NCBI GenBank assembly: GCA_019449415.1
Contig: JAGRPP010000015.1
Span: 124,001-188,000, forward strand
DNA length: 64,000 nucleotides
Origin: Geothrix sp.
GTDB taxonomy: Bacteria; Acidobacteriota; Holophagae; Holophagales; Holophagaceae
Reading direction: 5' to 3'
Shown here: in pieces, positions 24,586-33,383 of the stretch
How positions within the stretch are numbered: the stretch's first letter is position 1
Layout of the letters: every line of letters starts with the position of its first letter
Translations under genes and position numbers: made by a program
Notes under the pieces: model-generated
What the model was told of the DNA's origin: nothing
The model's input: the letters and a program-made list of their open reading frames with translations, nothing else
Database searches by the model: none

Positions 24586-26897
24586 CGGCCCTTCCGCTTG
24601 GCCCCGCCCCGTGCGCTCCCCCGTACGCTCCCCTTGGGTGCCTTGGGCCTGGCTTCCTTGACCTCGCCGCTGGCCACGCGGGCCTTCTTGGGTGGACGCC
24701 CCTTGGATGCGGTCTCGCGCGGCGGGCGCGTCTCCCGTGTCCGGGAGGCGCCCTTCCGGCGGGGCTGTTCCAGATCCCCTTCGCGCAGCACGGCCGGCGC
24801 GGCCAGCGTCGGGACGAAGACACAGCCCTTCCCGTGCGCATCCTGGGCCTTCGCTTCCGTGAGCCAGGCACTGATGCGACGGAGATCCTCGTCCACGGTG
24901 GTGATCTCGACCTCCACCGCATCGCCGATGGAGAGCACCACGGTGCCTCGAAGCCCCGTGGCCTTCATCCGATGCTCATCCACCCAGAAGTTCCCGCCGA
25001 GGGCCGCCAGGGGCACGCCAGCCTCCACGAAGGGCGATTCCAGCGTGACGAACACCACCTTGGCGGAGAAACCCTGGATGCGGCCCCGGAAGCGCTGGCC
25101 GATGCGGGACTTCATGAGCAGGCAGGCCTTCCACTTGTCGTTCTCGCGCTCGGCCTCGGTGGCCTTCTGTTCCGCATCGCTGGCCCCCTTGGCCAGCACG
25201 GCCAGGTGGCTGTGGAGGCTCTCGGGCAGCCGCTCGCCCCGCAGGATCTTCTTCAGCAGGCGATGCACGATGAGGTCGGGATAGCGCCGGATCGGGCTGG
25301 TGAAGTGCAGGTAGTCCTGGAGCGCCAGGCCCGAATGGCCGATGTTGTCGACGCTGTATTCGGCCTTCTTAAGGCTGCGGAGCAGCAGGTTGTTGATCAT
25401 GGCCTCCAGCGGCCCGCCCCGGATCTTGTCGAGCATGGCGTTGAGGTGCTCCGGCGTGGGCACCTCCTTGGGCTTGAGGAGCCCGAAGGCGCGGGCCACT
25501 TCGGCGAAGATCTCCAGCTTCAGCGGATCGGGTTCGTCGTGGATGCGGTAGATGGAGGGGATCTTCTTGCGGGTGAAGAAGCGCGCCACCGTTTCGTTCG
25601 CCAGCAGCATGAACTCCTCGATCATGCGGTGGGCGTCATGGCGGGGATAGCGCCGCGCGTCCACGGGACGGCCCTCCTCGTCGAAGATGAACTCCGCCTC
25701 CTCGGAATCCAGGTTCATGGCTCCCCGTTCCAGGCGCACCTGGGTCAGGCGCCGGGAGAGCACCAGGGCCTCGTCCAGGTGGGTGCAGAGGGCTTCGCCC
25801 AGCTCGGCCCGCTTGCGGGTCGACAGGTCGATGCAGGCCTCCTTCACCTCGTCGTAGGTGAGGCGCTTCGCGCTGCGGATGACGCTTTCCGACAGCCGCG
25901 TCTCCACGACCTCGAGGTCGGGCGAGATCGTCATCCAGGCCGTCATGGTGAGCCGGTCCACGCCTTCGCGCAGGCTGCAGAGGTCGCCGCTGAGTCGGTC
26001 CGGGATCATGGGGATGGCTTCGTCCGGGAAATAGACCGAGGTGCCGCGCAGGCGGGCCTCTTCGTCAAGCGGGCCGCCCTCCTCGACATAGTGGCTCACA
26101 TCGGCGATGTGCACGCCCAGCAGCCAGCCGCCGCCCTCGGACTTGGGCAGGGCCTCCAGGCTGATGGCGTCGTCGAAATCCTTCGCGGTGGGCGGATCCA
26201 CGGTGCAGGTCAGCACCTCGCGGAGATCCTCTCTTCCGCGGATCCACTCGGCCGGAATGCTGGTGGGGAAGGGGGCCAATTCCTTCATGACGGCATCGGG
26301 GAAGGCCGTGCGGAGGTTGAACAGGGCCGCCGTGAGGCGGTTCTCGATCTTCAGGTCGGTCTTCTTCCCGAGCCGCGCCACCACGGTGCCGCGCAGCTGC
26401 TTGGCCTCGGGATCGGCCTCGAGCTTCACGCTGACGAGCTCGCCGTCCTCGGCAAGGTCCGTCGGCGGGACGGCGATGATCTGAGAGATCCGCGGTTCGA
26501 GCGGCACCACCCGCCAGCCCCAGGGCTGCTTCTGGAGGGTTCCCGGCAGGGGGACCTCGCCGCGGCCCTTGATCTCCAGGATCCGGGCCTTGAGGCGCCC
26601 GTCCCAGCCTTCGCCGCTCACTTCGGCCACCACGCGGTCGCCGTGGATGGCACCGTGAGCGTCCCGCCAGTCCACCAGCAGGTCCGTGCCCGGGCCCTTG
26701 GGCATGCCGGGGATCCTCAGGAATCCGCCGGTGCCCTCGGGATGGCCGATGAAGGCGGCTTCGAAGCTTTCGTACGGCCGGAGCACCGGGCCCTGAGGCC
26801 GCGAAGCCTGGGGCCTGGAGGATCCAGGGGACTCCCGTCGGTCAGGAGTGCGCGACGGGGCGCGAACGGGGATGCGGGGGGCGGAACGGCGGGCCAT
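24582..26897 (-). CDS. rnr: Ribonuclease R
   Basis: RNase R is a 3'-to-5' exoribonuclease that degrades structured RNA. The 771-residue protein has cold-shock-like N-terminal domains, the RNB catalytic block TAKDFDDAIS with metal-binding aspartates, HIADVSHYV, YSVDNIGHSGLALQDYLHF and SPIRRYPDLIVHRL, and a C-terminal S1 domain (FRGRIQGFSAKVVFV). The extreme C-terminus is a long Lys/Arg/Pro-rich tail, as in RNase R and unlike RNase II. The first 35 residues are Arg/Pro/Ser-rich and probably disordered. ruvC overlaps its end. Confidence 0.95.
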   Translation of the reverse strand: MARRSAPRIPVRAPSRTPDRRESPGSSRPQASRPQGPVLRPYESFEAAFIGHPEGTGGFLRIPGMPKGPGTDLLVDWRDAHGAIHGDRVVAEVSGEGWDGRLKARILEIKGRGEVPLPGTLQKQPWGWRVVPLEPRISQIIAVPPTDLAEDGELVSVKLEADPEAKQLRGTVVARLGKKTDLKIENRLTAALFNLRTAFPDAVMKELAPFPTSIPAEWIRGREDLREVLTCTVDPPTAKDFDDAISLEALPKSEGGGWLLGVHIADVSHYVEEGGPLDEEARLRGTSVYFPDEAIPMIPDRLSGDLCSLREGVDRLTMTAWMTISPDLEVVETRLSESVIRSAKRLTYDEVKEACIDLSTRKRAELGEALCTHLDEALVLSRRLTQVRLERGAMNLDSEEAEFIFDEEGRPVDARRYPRHDAHRMIEEFMLLANETVARFFTRKKIPSIYRIHDEPDPLKLEIFAEVARAFGLLKPKEVPTPEHLNAMLDKIRGGPLEAMINNLLLRSLKKAEYSVDNIGHSGLALQDYLHFTSPIRRYPDLIVHRLLKKILRGERLPESLHSHLAVLAKGASDAEQKATEAERENDKWKACLLMKSRIGQRFRGRIQGFSAKVVFVTLESPFVEAGVPLAALGGNFWVDEHRMKATGLRGTVVLSIGDAVEVEITTVDEDLRRISAWLTEAKAQDAHGKGCVFVPTLAAPAVLREGDLEQPRRKGASRTRETRPPRETASKGRPPKKARVASGEVKEARPKAPKGSVRGSARGGAKRKGR

Positions 26898-26923
26898 GCC
26901 TCAGGGTACAGCCCCGGAAGGGA

Positions 26924-27802
26924 TCAGCCCTTCTTTCCCTTCTTGGTGGCCTTGGGCGCGGCGGCTGCGGCCCTGCCGTTCAGGATGTCCAGCTGGTGCT
27001 GGACCTTCTTGCTCTCGGGATCCAGGGTCGCGAGACGGTACAGGAAGCGCGCCTTGCCGGCCTTGTCGCCCTGGGCCTCGAGGTAGGCGGGGCTGGACAC
27101 GACGGCCTCGACCCACTTCGTCTTGTCACCCTTGCCGCCCTTGTATTCGTTGATCTGGTCCTGCTCGCCCTGGAGCTTCTTCTCCATGATGGTGACCAGG
27201 GGATCGAAGGCTTCGGATTCGCGCTTGGTGACATCCAGGTAGGTCTGGAAGAACTTCACCCACTTAGCGCTGTCGCCGACTTCCTTCTCCACGCCGAGGG
27301 CCAGGTCCAGCTCCTGGCGCTGGCCCGGGTCGAGGGTGGTCATGGCCTTCAGTTCCTTGATGCGATCGGCGTTTTCCTCAAGCACCTGCTTGGCGCGGAC
27401 GCCGGAGGCGGTGTAGTAGGTCACGGTCTGAGTGAAGGGTTCCTTCACGGCCGCGTAGCTCTCGAGGCTCAGGGCCTTGGCCGCCTTCGCGTACTCCAGG
27501 GCCTTCTCCCAGGCACCGGCCGCGTCCGCGGTCTCCAGCGCCATGCGGTAGGCCTGACCCAGGTCCATGTAGGTGGCGCAGCTCTGCACCATGGTCTGGT
27601 TGTTGGTCTTGTCGAAGACGGGCTTCTCGGCCGGAAGCAGGGCCTCGGCCCGCTTCTGGGCCTCGGGGAACTTCAGCTCGGCCAGGAGCTTGTCCACGGC
27701 GGGCCGCTCGGCCTTCACGCGGTCTCCCAGGGAAGGGGCCGGAGCCTGGGCCACCAGGGCCGCAGGAACGAGAAGGGTGGGGATGAGAGCGAATCTGCGC
27801 AT
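26924..27802 (-). CDS. Secreted helical protein, unknown function
   Basis: The frame is open to 28102, but the ATG at 27802 begins a clear signal peptide (about residues 1-19, MRRFALIPTLLVPAALVAQ) and gives a 292-residue product. The mature protein is almost all helical and rich in Lys, Ala and Glu, with TPR-like segments (AYRMALETADAAGAWEKALEYAKAA is its strongest, in the middle). It ends in an Ala-rich linker and a basic KKGKKG tail. A periplasmic location is inferred. It lies 26 bp upstream of the rnr start on the same strand. No family is recognised. Confidence 0.7.
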   Translation of the reverse strand: MRRFALIPTLLVPAALVAQAPAPSLGDRVKAERPAVDKLLAELKFPEAQKRAEALLPAEKPVFDKTNNQTMVQSCATYMDLGQAYRMALETADAAGAWEKALEYAKAAKALSLESYAAVKEPFTQTVTYYTASGVRAKQVLEENADRIKELKAMTTLDPGQRQELDLALGVEKEVGDSAKWVKFFQTYLDVTKRESEAFDPLVTIMEKKLQGEQDQINEYKGGKGDKTKWVEAVVSSPAYLEAQGDKAGKARFLYRLATLDPESKKVQHQLDILNGRAAAAAPKATKKGKKG

Positions 27803-27919
27803 CAGCTGAACCTGAGATGAGAAGGGGGGCGACCCCAGGGGGAAACCGCCATTGTCCCGGGATCGCCGGGCGTTGCCTAGTCCCGCGTTCCAACCACGCC
27901 AAAGCCCACGGTAACCGTT

Positions 27920-28009
27920 GTCACCCCAGAGCTTCGGACATGCCTCGGATCTCAGCCTTGATGCGGTCCATTTCCTCGCGGTCGATCCTTCGCGCGGGGA
28001 CGCCGCCCC
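27920..28009 (-). pseudogene. Duplicated 3' end of the downstream acyltransferase gene
   Basis: These 90 bases repeat 28098-28187, the last codons and stop of the acyltransferase gene, with four mismatches. On the minus strand all four differences are synonymous third-position changes (GCT/GCC, TCC/TCT, GCT/GCC, CTG/CTA), and the frame to the stop is intact. No start or upstream part of a second gene is present. The 88 bases between the copies hold a GC-rich inverted repeat (GCAGGCTCC/GGAGCCTGC). It looks like a remnant of recombination with a related allele. Confidence 0.7.
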
Positions 28010-28098
28010 GCGAACCCCGCCGGGTGGCAGAGCAGGCTCCGGGGGAGCCTGCGGAGCCGGGACCCGGCGAGGGTGAGCATCAGAGACCGTAGGCGGCG

Positions 28099-28920
28099 TC
28101 ACCCTAGGGCTTCAGACATGCCTCGGATCTCGGCCTTGATGCGGTCCATTTCCTCGCGGTCGATCCTTCGCGCGGGGACGCCGCCCCAGGTCTCCCCGGC
28201 CCCGACCCGGCTCCCCGGTAGCACCACGCTCTCCGGGAGGATCGTGGCGTCGTCTCCGATGATCACATCCCCCATGACGCAGCAGGCGAGGCCCAAGGTG
28301 GCCCGATGGCCCACCACCACGGGGGCGATGACGAGATTCCCGCCGCCCCCGTAGTGGGCGAAGATGCGCACGCTGCCGCCGAGGGCCGCATCGTCGCCCA
28401 CGGTGATGAGCTGGGGATCGCTGATGTACTCGGTGTTGATGAAGGCATGGCGGCCGATCTTCATGCCCATGGCCTTGAGGAACCAGACACCGAAGGGCGT
28501 GAGGGTGACGAAGGGCAGGAAGGTGAAGCGCACGAGGTAGAAGAGCCCGTTGTGGAGGAACCAGGGCAGGGCATGCAGGGTGTAGTAGCCGCCTTTGAAG
28601 GGTTTCACCCGGGTGGGCAGCACCCAGTTGTAGAAGGGGATCACCACCAGCAGGGCGAGGCCGAACAAGAAGAAGCAGAGGGCCAGGGCGAACCCGGACA
28701 GGATCCAGGGCAGGGGCCCCGGGAGCCCCGCCGACCAGCGGTGGAAGAAGGGCCAGATCCACAGGGCCGGGGCCAGGGCCAGGCCCAGCGCGGTGGATGC
28801 CAGGGTGTACATCAGCAGGACCGCCAGCCCATAGGCGATGCGGGAGAACCTGCGCAACAGGCGATCCAGCCAATTCGTGGGCGGGGGATTCTTGGATTGA
28901 TCCTTGGCGAAGGGCCTCAC
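28099..28920 (-). CDS. Left-handed beta-helix (hexapeptide) acyltransferase with membrane helices
   Basis: The 273-residue protein has two or more long hydrophobic segments in its first 100 residues and a C-terminal left-handed beta-helix of hexapeptide repeats (for example IAPVVVGHRATLGLACCVMG and VIIGDDATILPESVVLPG). The C-terminal GVPARRID is typical of acetyltransferases. Acceptor is unknown; modification of an envelope glycan or lipid is plausible. The GTG at 28920 is chosen because AGGAGGTG stands at ideal distance. That start lies inside the first unit of a 74-bp tandem repeat; frames upstream are repeat-encoded and not conserved. The 3' end is duplicated at 27920-28009. Confidence 0.8.
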   Translation of the reverse strand: MRPFAKDQSKNPPPTNWLDRLLRRFSRIAYGLAVLLMYTLASTALGLALAPALWIWPFFHRWSAGLPGPLPWILSGFALALCFFLFGLALLVVIPFYNWVLPTRVKPFKGGYYTLHALPWFLHNGLFYLVRFTFLPFVTLTPFGVWFLKAMGMKIGRHAFINTEYISDPQLITVGDDAALGGSVRIFAHYGGGGNLVIAPVVVGHRATLGLACCVMGDVIIGDDATILPESVVLPGSRVGAGETWGGVPARRIDREEMDRIKAEIRGMSEALG

Positions 28921-29117
28921 GCGGCACCTCCTGTGCCGCGCCCTGCGGGCTTCGGCTCCGCCAAAGTGGCCCTCCGCTCCTGCTGCGGCCTCACGCGGCA
29001 CCTCCTGTGCCGCGCCCTGCGGGCTTCGGCTCCGCCAAAGTGGCCCTCCGCTCTTGCTGTGGCCTCACGCGGCACCTCCTGTGCCGCGCCCTGCCAAAGT
29101 GGCACTTCGCTCCTGCT
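28913..29117. repeat. 74-bp tandem repeat, about 2.8 units, over the acyltransferase start
   Basis: Units begin with GGCCTCAC at 28913, 28987 and 29061, exactly 74 bp apart. The first two are nearly identical; the third lacks about 15 bases. Each contains the hairpin GCGGCAC-CTCCT-GTGCCGC. On the minus strand each unit holds AGGAGGTG followed by GTG, so the array carries three copies of a ribosome-binding site and start codon. Only the unit nearest the gene is in its natural place. Confidence 0.85.
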
Positions 29118-29157
29118 TCATGCTCATGCCTCCAGCGTAACGAAATAGGATGGAGGG

Positions 29158-30159
29158 ATGGATCTGGTTCTGCTCCGCCTCTCCGCCCTCGGCGACATCC
29201 TCCGCGTCCTGCCCGCCTGGGCGAACCTGCGCGAAGCTTTTCCGGAGGCCCGGCTCAGGGCCGTGGTGGAGGATCGCCATGCCTTCCTCCTGGAGCCCCT
29301 GCCCTGGCTGGAGCCTGTGCTGGTGCGGCGGAAGCGGCTGTCGAACCCGCTGGTGGCCCTGGCGGAACTGAAGCGGGTGGCGGGTCTCATCGGAGACGCC
29401 GAGGTCAGCCTGGATTTCCACGGCATCCTCAAGGCGGCGCTGATCCCGAGGCTCGCCGCCGTGTCTGAGCGCTGGGGCGACGGGGTCACCAAGGAGTTCG
29501 CGGGTTCCCTCCAGACTCACCCGTTGGCCTTCCGGCACCAGACCCGGTACGACCAGGCGCTGGGGTTGGCGGAGGCCTTCGGCAGGAGCCGGGGCATCCC
29601 GGGCCTTGGGCGCTTCCGGCCGGTCCTGGAGCGGGTGGAGCTGCCGGATCCCGGGGCCATCTGGGCGCAAGCTTCAATACCCCGCCTGGTGCTGGTACCT
29701 GGCGCCTCCCGCCGCGGCGCCATCAAACGCTGGCCCCTGCACCATTGGGTCACCTTGGCCCGCCTGCTGAAGGACCGCTGCGACCTGCGCTGGTCGCTGG
29801 GGCCCGAGGAGGAGGAGCTGCGCGACTGGCTGCCGGAGGCCACGGGCGTGCCCGCCCTGCCGCACCTGGGGTTCTGGCAGCTGGCGTCGGCACTGCGCCA
29901 GGCGGATCAGGTGGTGGCGCCTGACACCGGGCTGCTGCACCTGGCGGTGGTGCTCGGCGTCCCGGCCCTGGGCCTCTACGGCTCCAGCGATCCGGTGGTG
30001 GCGGGGTTGCCGGCGGGCGCGGGGCAGATCCTCCGCACGGGCATCAGCTGCTCGCCCTGCCGCGAACGGGCCTGCCAGCGGCGGCAATGCCTGGAGGAAC
30101 TGTCGCCGGACCAGGTGGCCGCGGCGATCGTGCCCAGCCCCAGGCTGCACTGCGATTGA
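29158..30159 (+). CDS. Glycosyltransferase family 9 protein (heptosyltransferase-like)
   Basis: The 333-residue product fits the ADP-heptose:LPS heptosyltransferase family (GT9). It opens with LVLLRLSALGDILRVLPA, the family's N-terminal signature. The C-terminal half holds LVLVPGASRRGAIKRWP and APDTGLLHLAVVLGVPALGLYG, which bind the sugar nucleotide. A role in LPS core or another envelope glycan is likely. A cysteine-rich tail (CSPCRERACQRRQC) near the end resembles that of other GT9 proteins. ATG 29158 follows a GGAGGG. It is divergent from the acyltransferase, across the repeat array. Confidence 0.9.
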   Translation: MDLVLLRLSALGDILRVLPAWANLREAFPEARLRAVVEDRHAFLLEPLPWLEPVLVRRKRLSNPLVALAELKRVAGLIGDAEVSLDFHGILKAALIPRLAAVSERWGDGVTKEFAGSLQTHPLAFRHQTRYDQALGLAEAFGRSRGIPGLGRFRPVLERVELPDPGAIWAQASIPRLVLVPGASRRGAIKRWPLHHWVTLARLLKDRCDLRWSLGPEEEELRDWLPEATGVPALPHLGFWQLASALRQADQVVAPDTGLLHLAVVLGVPALGLYGSSDPVVAGLPAGAGQILRTGISCSPCRERACQRRQCLEELSPDQVAAAIVPSPRLHCD

Positions 30160-30165
30160 GCATCC

Positions 30166-30522
30166 CTACTTCATATTGAATTTGAACTTGCCCTGGTGGC
30201 ATTCGAGGCACTTCACCACGGGGGGCACATGCTGCCGGTGGCACTCGGTGCAGGCGATCTCACCCTCGTGGGAATCGTGGGGATTGGGCTTGGCATCCTT
30301 TGTCAGGGCCTTCATGGCCGGATAGTCCCCGTGGCAGGCCATGCAGGACTCCGAAGCCACGGCCTTCTTGGTGGGCTTCTCCTCCTTGTGGCAGTCGAAA
30401 CAATGGACGCCCGCCTTGGTATGGAGGGGCGTGAGCTTGTGCGTCTTGACCTCCTGGGCCAGCGTGGCCGAGGCCCAGAGGCATCCGAGGAGGAGGGTGG
30501 CGAAGAGGTGGGTGCGCGTCAT
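30166..30522 (-). CDS. Periplasmic tetraheme cytochrome c (Cytochrom_c3_2-like)
   Basis: The 118-residue product starts with a signal peptide (about residues 1-22) after the ATG at 30522; the longer open frame upstream is not conserved. It has four CxxCH heme-binding motifs: CFDCH, CMACH, CTECH and CLECH. The spacing and the PHDSHEGEIACTECH segment closely resemble the tetraheme domain of Shewanella fumarate reductase (fcc3), without the flavin domain. It should carry electrons in the periplasm. Its stop lies six bases from the convergent GT9 stop. A CRP/FNR-like palindrome lies 119 bp upstream. Confidence 0.93.
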   Translation of the reverse strand: MTRTHLFATLLLGCLWASATLAQEVKTHKLTPLHTKAGVHCFDCHKEEKPTKKAVASESCMACHGDYPAMKALTKDAKPNPHDSHEGEIACTECHRQHVPPVVKCLECHQGKFKFNMK

Positions 30523-30640
30523 GGCAGATCCCTTGGGGTCGCTGGATGCGAGAGCCATTCGAAAAGGGGATTCCATCATCCGAGGGATCGCTTTTCGGGA
30601 CAGCGGAGATGAAGGTGGATTGGCCTTTTCAGAGGTCCAA

Positions 30641-30654
30641 GTGATCCAGGTCAC
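30641..30654. promoter_or_regulatory. CRP/FNR-family-like palindrome between cytochrome and PstS-like genes
   Basis: GTGATCCAGGTCAC has the GTGA-N6-TCAC shape of CRP-family operators. It stands in the 291-bp gap between the divergent tetraheme cytochrome gene (start 30522) and the PstS-like gene (start 30814). TATTAT near 30695 could be a -10 box for the latter. Nothing else is recognised in the gap. Confidence 0.45.
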
Positions 30655-30813
30655 CTTTCAGCGGTGGGGGCAGGCGGCCTGGGGGTGGATAGATATTATG
30701 ACCTATAGGGCATTTATGTTGCACCCTTCTCTTCCATCTGCTCCATCGCAAGTTCAGTGGATCGGAAAGTGTGCAGGCTCCGACCATTCTCAACACCTGA
30801 TCGAGGGATCCCT

Positions 30814-31812
30814 ATGGGAACGAACCGCATCCACCTGGCATCGAACCTGATCCTAGCGGCCGGGATGTCCTGCTTCGGATTCTTGCAGGCCCAGTCGGCC
30901 CAGACCCGGGCGAAGGTGCCCACCTCCATCCCCCGCTACCAGCCGGCGGCCGCGGTGAAGGGCCCCGTCGATCTCATTGGCACGGATGCGCTTGCCGACC
31001 TTGGCGAAGAGTGGGCCGCCAGTTTCAAGAAGTTCCATCCCGAATCCAACTTGATCTTCCGCCCCAAGCTCACCAAGGACGCGGCGAAGGAATTCGCCGC
31101 GGGGACCTCCCTGCTGATCATCACGGCCCGGGAGTTCACCCAGGATGAGACCAAGGCCTTCCAGACAAAGTTCGGCTACATGCCCATGCGCATCCCGATT
31201 TGTCTGGATTCCAACATCGTGTTCGTGAACAAGAACAACCCGATCACCTCCATCAGCATGGAGCAGCTGGATGCCATCTACTCCGCGAACCGGCAGGGGG
31301 GCGCCAAGGCCCCCGCGGTGGTGTGGGGGGATCTGGGTCTCAAGGGCGAGTGGGCCAAGCTGCCCATCCATGCCTATACCCGGGAAGCGGGGACGGCCAC
31401 CCGAGTCTCGATCGCCGAGAAGGTCCTGCTCAACGGTGAATTCCGCCCTGGGATCCTGGACCGCAACGATGCCTCCTCGCTGGCCGAGGCCGTGATGACC
31501 GATCAGAGCGGCATTGCCATCGCCACCATGGCGTCCTGGTATTTCGCCAACAAGGTGCTGCCCGTGGTGCCCTACCGTGGGGAGGACGCCCGGCTCCCGA
31601 CCCAGGAGAATGTGACCACGAGTCGGTATCCCATGCCCCGCCTCTATTACGCCTACCTGAATCGGGAGCCCGGCAAGCCCCTGCCGCCCGTCACCAACGA
31701 GATCATCCACTTCCTGCTCACCCAGGAAGGGCAGAATGCCGTCGCGGATACGGGCCTGCTGCCCGGCCCGCCGGAATTCATCACCATCGCCCTCCGGCGC
31801 CTCAGCCGCTAG
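30814..31812 (+). CDS. PstS-like periplasmic substrate-binding protein
   Basis: The 332-residue protein has a signal peptide (about residues 1-28) and a PBP-like domain of the PstS type: VDLIGTDALADLGEEWAASF at the start of the mature part, IPICLDSNIVFVNKNNP in the hinge region, SISMEQLDAIYS and FLLTQEGQNAVADTG. These match phosphate-type solute-binding proteins. The usual N-terminal T-G-S/A-G-S phosphate loop is replaced by IGTDAL, so the ligand may not be phosphate. No ABC permease or ATPase genes are adjacent. A GAGGG site precedes the ATG at 30814. It is divergent from the tetraheme cytochrome. Confidence 0.75.
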   Translation: MGTNRIHLASNLILAAGMSCFGFLQAQSAQTRAKVPTSIPRYQPAAAVKGPVDLIGTDALADLGEEWAASFKKFHPESNLIFRPKLTKDAAKEFAAGTSLLIITAREFTQDETKAFQTKFGYMPMRIPICLDSNIVFVNKNNPITSISMEQLDAIYSANRQGGAKAPAVVWGDLGLKGEWAKLPIHAYTREAGTATRVSIAEKVLLNGEFRPGILDRNDASSLAEAVMTDQSGIAIATMASWYFANKVLPVVPYRGEDARLPTQENVTTSRYPMPRLYYAYLNREPGKPLPPVTNEIIHFLLTQEGQNAVADTGLLPGPPEFITIALRRLSR

Positions 31813-31832
31813 AGGGGCGGGAGCCCCAGCCC

Positions 31833-31860
31833 GAAACGGCCCCGATCCCGGGGCCGTTTC
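31833..31860. terminator. Bidirectional terminator between PstS-like gene and cysS
   Basis: GAAACGGCCCCG (31833-31844) pairs perfectly with CGGGGCCGTTTC (31849-31860) around an ATCC loop. It lies between two convergent genes. Confidence 0.8.
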
Positions 31861-31879
31861 ACTGGTGGGAAGACCGCCT

Positions 31880-33331
31880 TCAACCCCGGCGCCAGCCCAC
31901 GGTGCCGTCCTTGCGGTCCTCGAGGACGATGCCCAGGGCCTTGAGCTGGTCGCGGACGCGGTCGGCTTCGGGCCAGTTCTTCGCGGCCTTGGCGGCGCGG
32001 CGGGCTTCGATGAGGGTCTCGACCTCGGCGTCCAGGCTCGCCTCCTCGTGGGGCCAGGCGGCGAAGATGGCATCGGTCTCATCCAGGAAGGCCAGCACGG
32101 CATCGCGCTCCTCCCGACCGAGGGCCGCATGGTCGTCGTGGGCGTTGAGGTCGCTGATGAGGGTGAAGATGGCCGCCAGGGCCTCGGGGGTATTGAGGTC
32201 ATCGGCCATGGCCGCCCAGAACTGCTCGCGGGCCTGACCGAGACGGACCGCAGGCTCGATGGCCTCGGCCCAGGGGCCTCCCCCGGGCTGGCCTTCGCCC
32301 TCCATGCGCTTGCGGAAGGCCCGGATGCGCTTGAGGGAATTCTCCGCCGCCCGCAGGCCCTCGAAGCTGAAGTTCAGTACCTTCCGGTAGTGGTTGCTCT
32401 GGATGGCGTAGCGCAGGGCGATGGGATCCACGCCCTTGGCGACGAGGTCGCGCAGCGTGAAGAAGTTTCCCAGGCTCTTGGCCATCTTCTGGCCCTCGAC
32501 CATGAGGAACTCGCCGTGGACCCAGTGGTTCACCCAGCGGTGACCCAGGCAGCCTTCGCTCTGGGCGATCTCGTTCTCGTGGTGGGGGAAGATCAGATCC
32601 ACGCCGCCGCTGTGGATGTCCACGCGCTCGCCCAGCAGCTCTAGGCCCATGGCCGAGCACTCGATGTGCCAGCCGGGCCGTCCGGGGCCCCAGGGGCTGT
32701 CCCACCAGGGTTCGCCGGGCTTGGCCGCTTTCCACAGCACGAAGTCGGTAACGGAATCGCGCTCGTATTCGTCGGCGTCCACGGAGGCGCCCGCCTGCAT
32801 GCCCTCGCGGTCCAGGTGCGCCAGACAGCCGTACTGGGGTAGCCCGGCGATGCGGTAGTAGACGCTGCCTTCCCTGGGGTAGGCCAGGCCCTTGGCTTCA
32901 AGGGCCTGCACCAGCCCGATCATCTGCGGGATGTAGGCCGTGGCCCGGGGCAGGAAATCCGCCTTCTGGACCTGCAAGGTCTCCAGGTCCTCGAGGAAGA
33001 TCCCGGTGAAGCGATCCGTGAGGGCCTTCATGGCCTCATGCCGGGCCTCGTTGGAAGCATCGGCGGGCAGGGTGCCCTGGGAATCCCGGATGATCTTGTC
33101 CTCGACATCCGTGATGTTCATGCAGTGCCGGACTTCGTGACCTGCGGCCTGGAAGGTCCGCTTGAGGAGATCCTGGAACAGGAAGGTCCTCAGGTTCCCG
33201 ATGTGGGCGAAGTTGTAGACGGTGGGCCCACAGGTATACAAAGAGACCGTGCCGGGCACCACGGGCACCACGGGCTCGATCCTTCGTGTCAGGGTATTGA
33301 ACAGGGAGATCTGCCGACGCATCTTCTTCAT
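31880..33331 (-). CDS. cysS: Cysteinyl-tRNA synthetase
   Basis: CysRS charges tRNA-Cys. The 483-residue protein has the class I signature FAHIGNLRT near residue 40, the preceding YTCGPTVYN with a zinc-binding cysteine, WHIECSAM as a further zinc-ligand region, HHENEIAQSE, and KMAKSLGNF as the KMSKS loop. The anticodon-binding C-terminal part is complete. Start codons at 33331 and 33322 are both possible (MKKMRRQ). It is convergent with the PstS-like gene and divergent from the GAF gene. Confidence 0.96.
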   Translation of the reverse strand: MKKMRRQISLFNTLTRRIEPVVPVVPGTVSLYTCGPTVYNFAHIGNLRTFLFQDLLKRTFQAAGHEVRHCMNITDVEDKIIRDSQGTLPADASNEARHEAMKALTDRFTGIFLEDLETLQVQKADFLPRATAYIPQMIGLVQALEAKGLAYPREGSVYYRIAGLPQYGCLAHLDREGMQAGASVDADEYERDSVTDFVLWKAAKPGEPWWDSPWGPGRPGWHIECSAMGLELLGERVDIHSGGVDLIFPHHENEIAQSEGCLGHRWVNHWVHGEFLMVEGQKMAKSLGNFFTLRDLVAKGVDPIALRYAIQSNHYRKVLNFSFEGLRAAENSLKRIRAFRKRMEGEGQPGGGPWAEAIEPAVRLGQAREQFWAAMADDLNTPEALAAIFTLISDLNAHDDHAALGREERDAVLAFLDETDAIFAAWPHEEASLDAEVETLIEARRAAKAAKNWPEADRVRDQLKALGIVLEDRKDGTVGWRRG

Positions 33332-33383
33332 GGTTCTAGGTAACCATCATTGGCCGTCGCGCCATAGCCCCTCAGGGTTCCAG

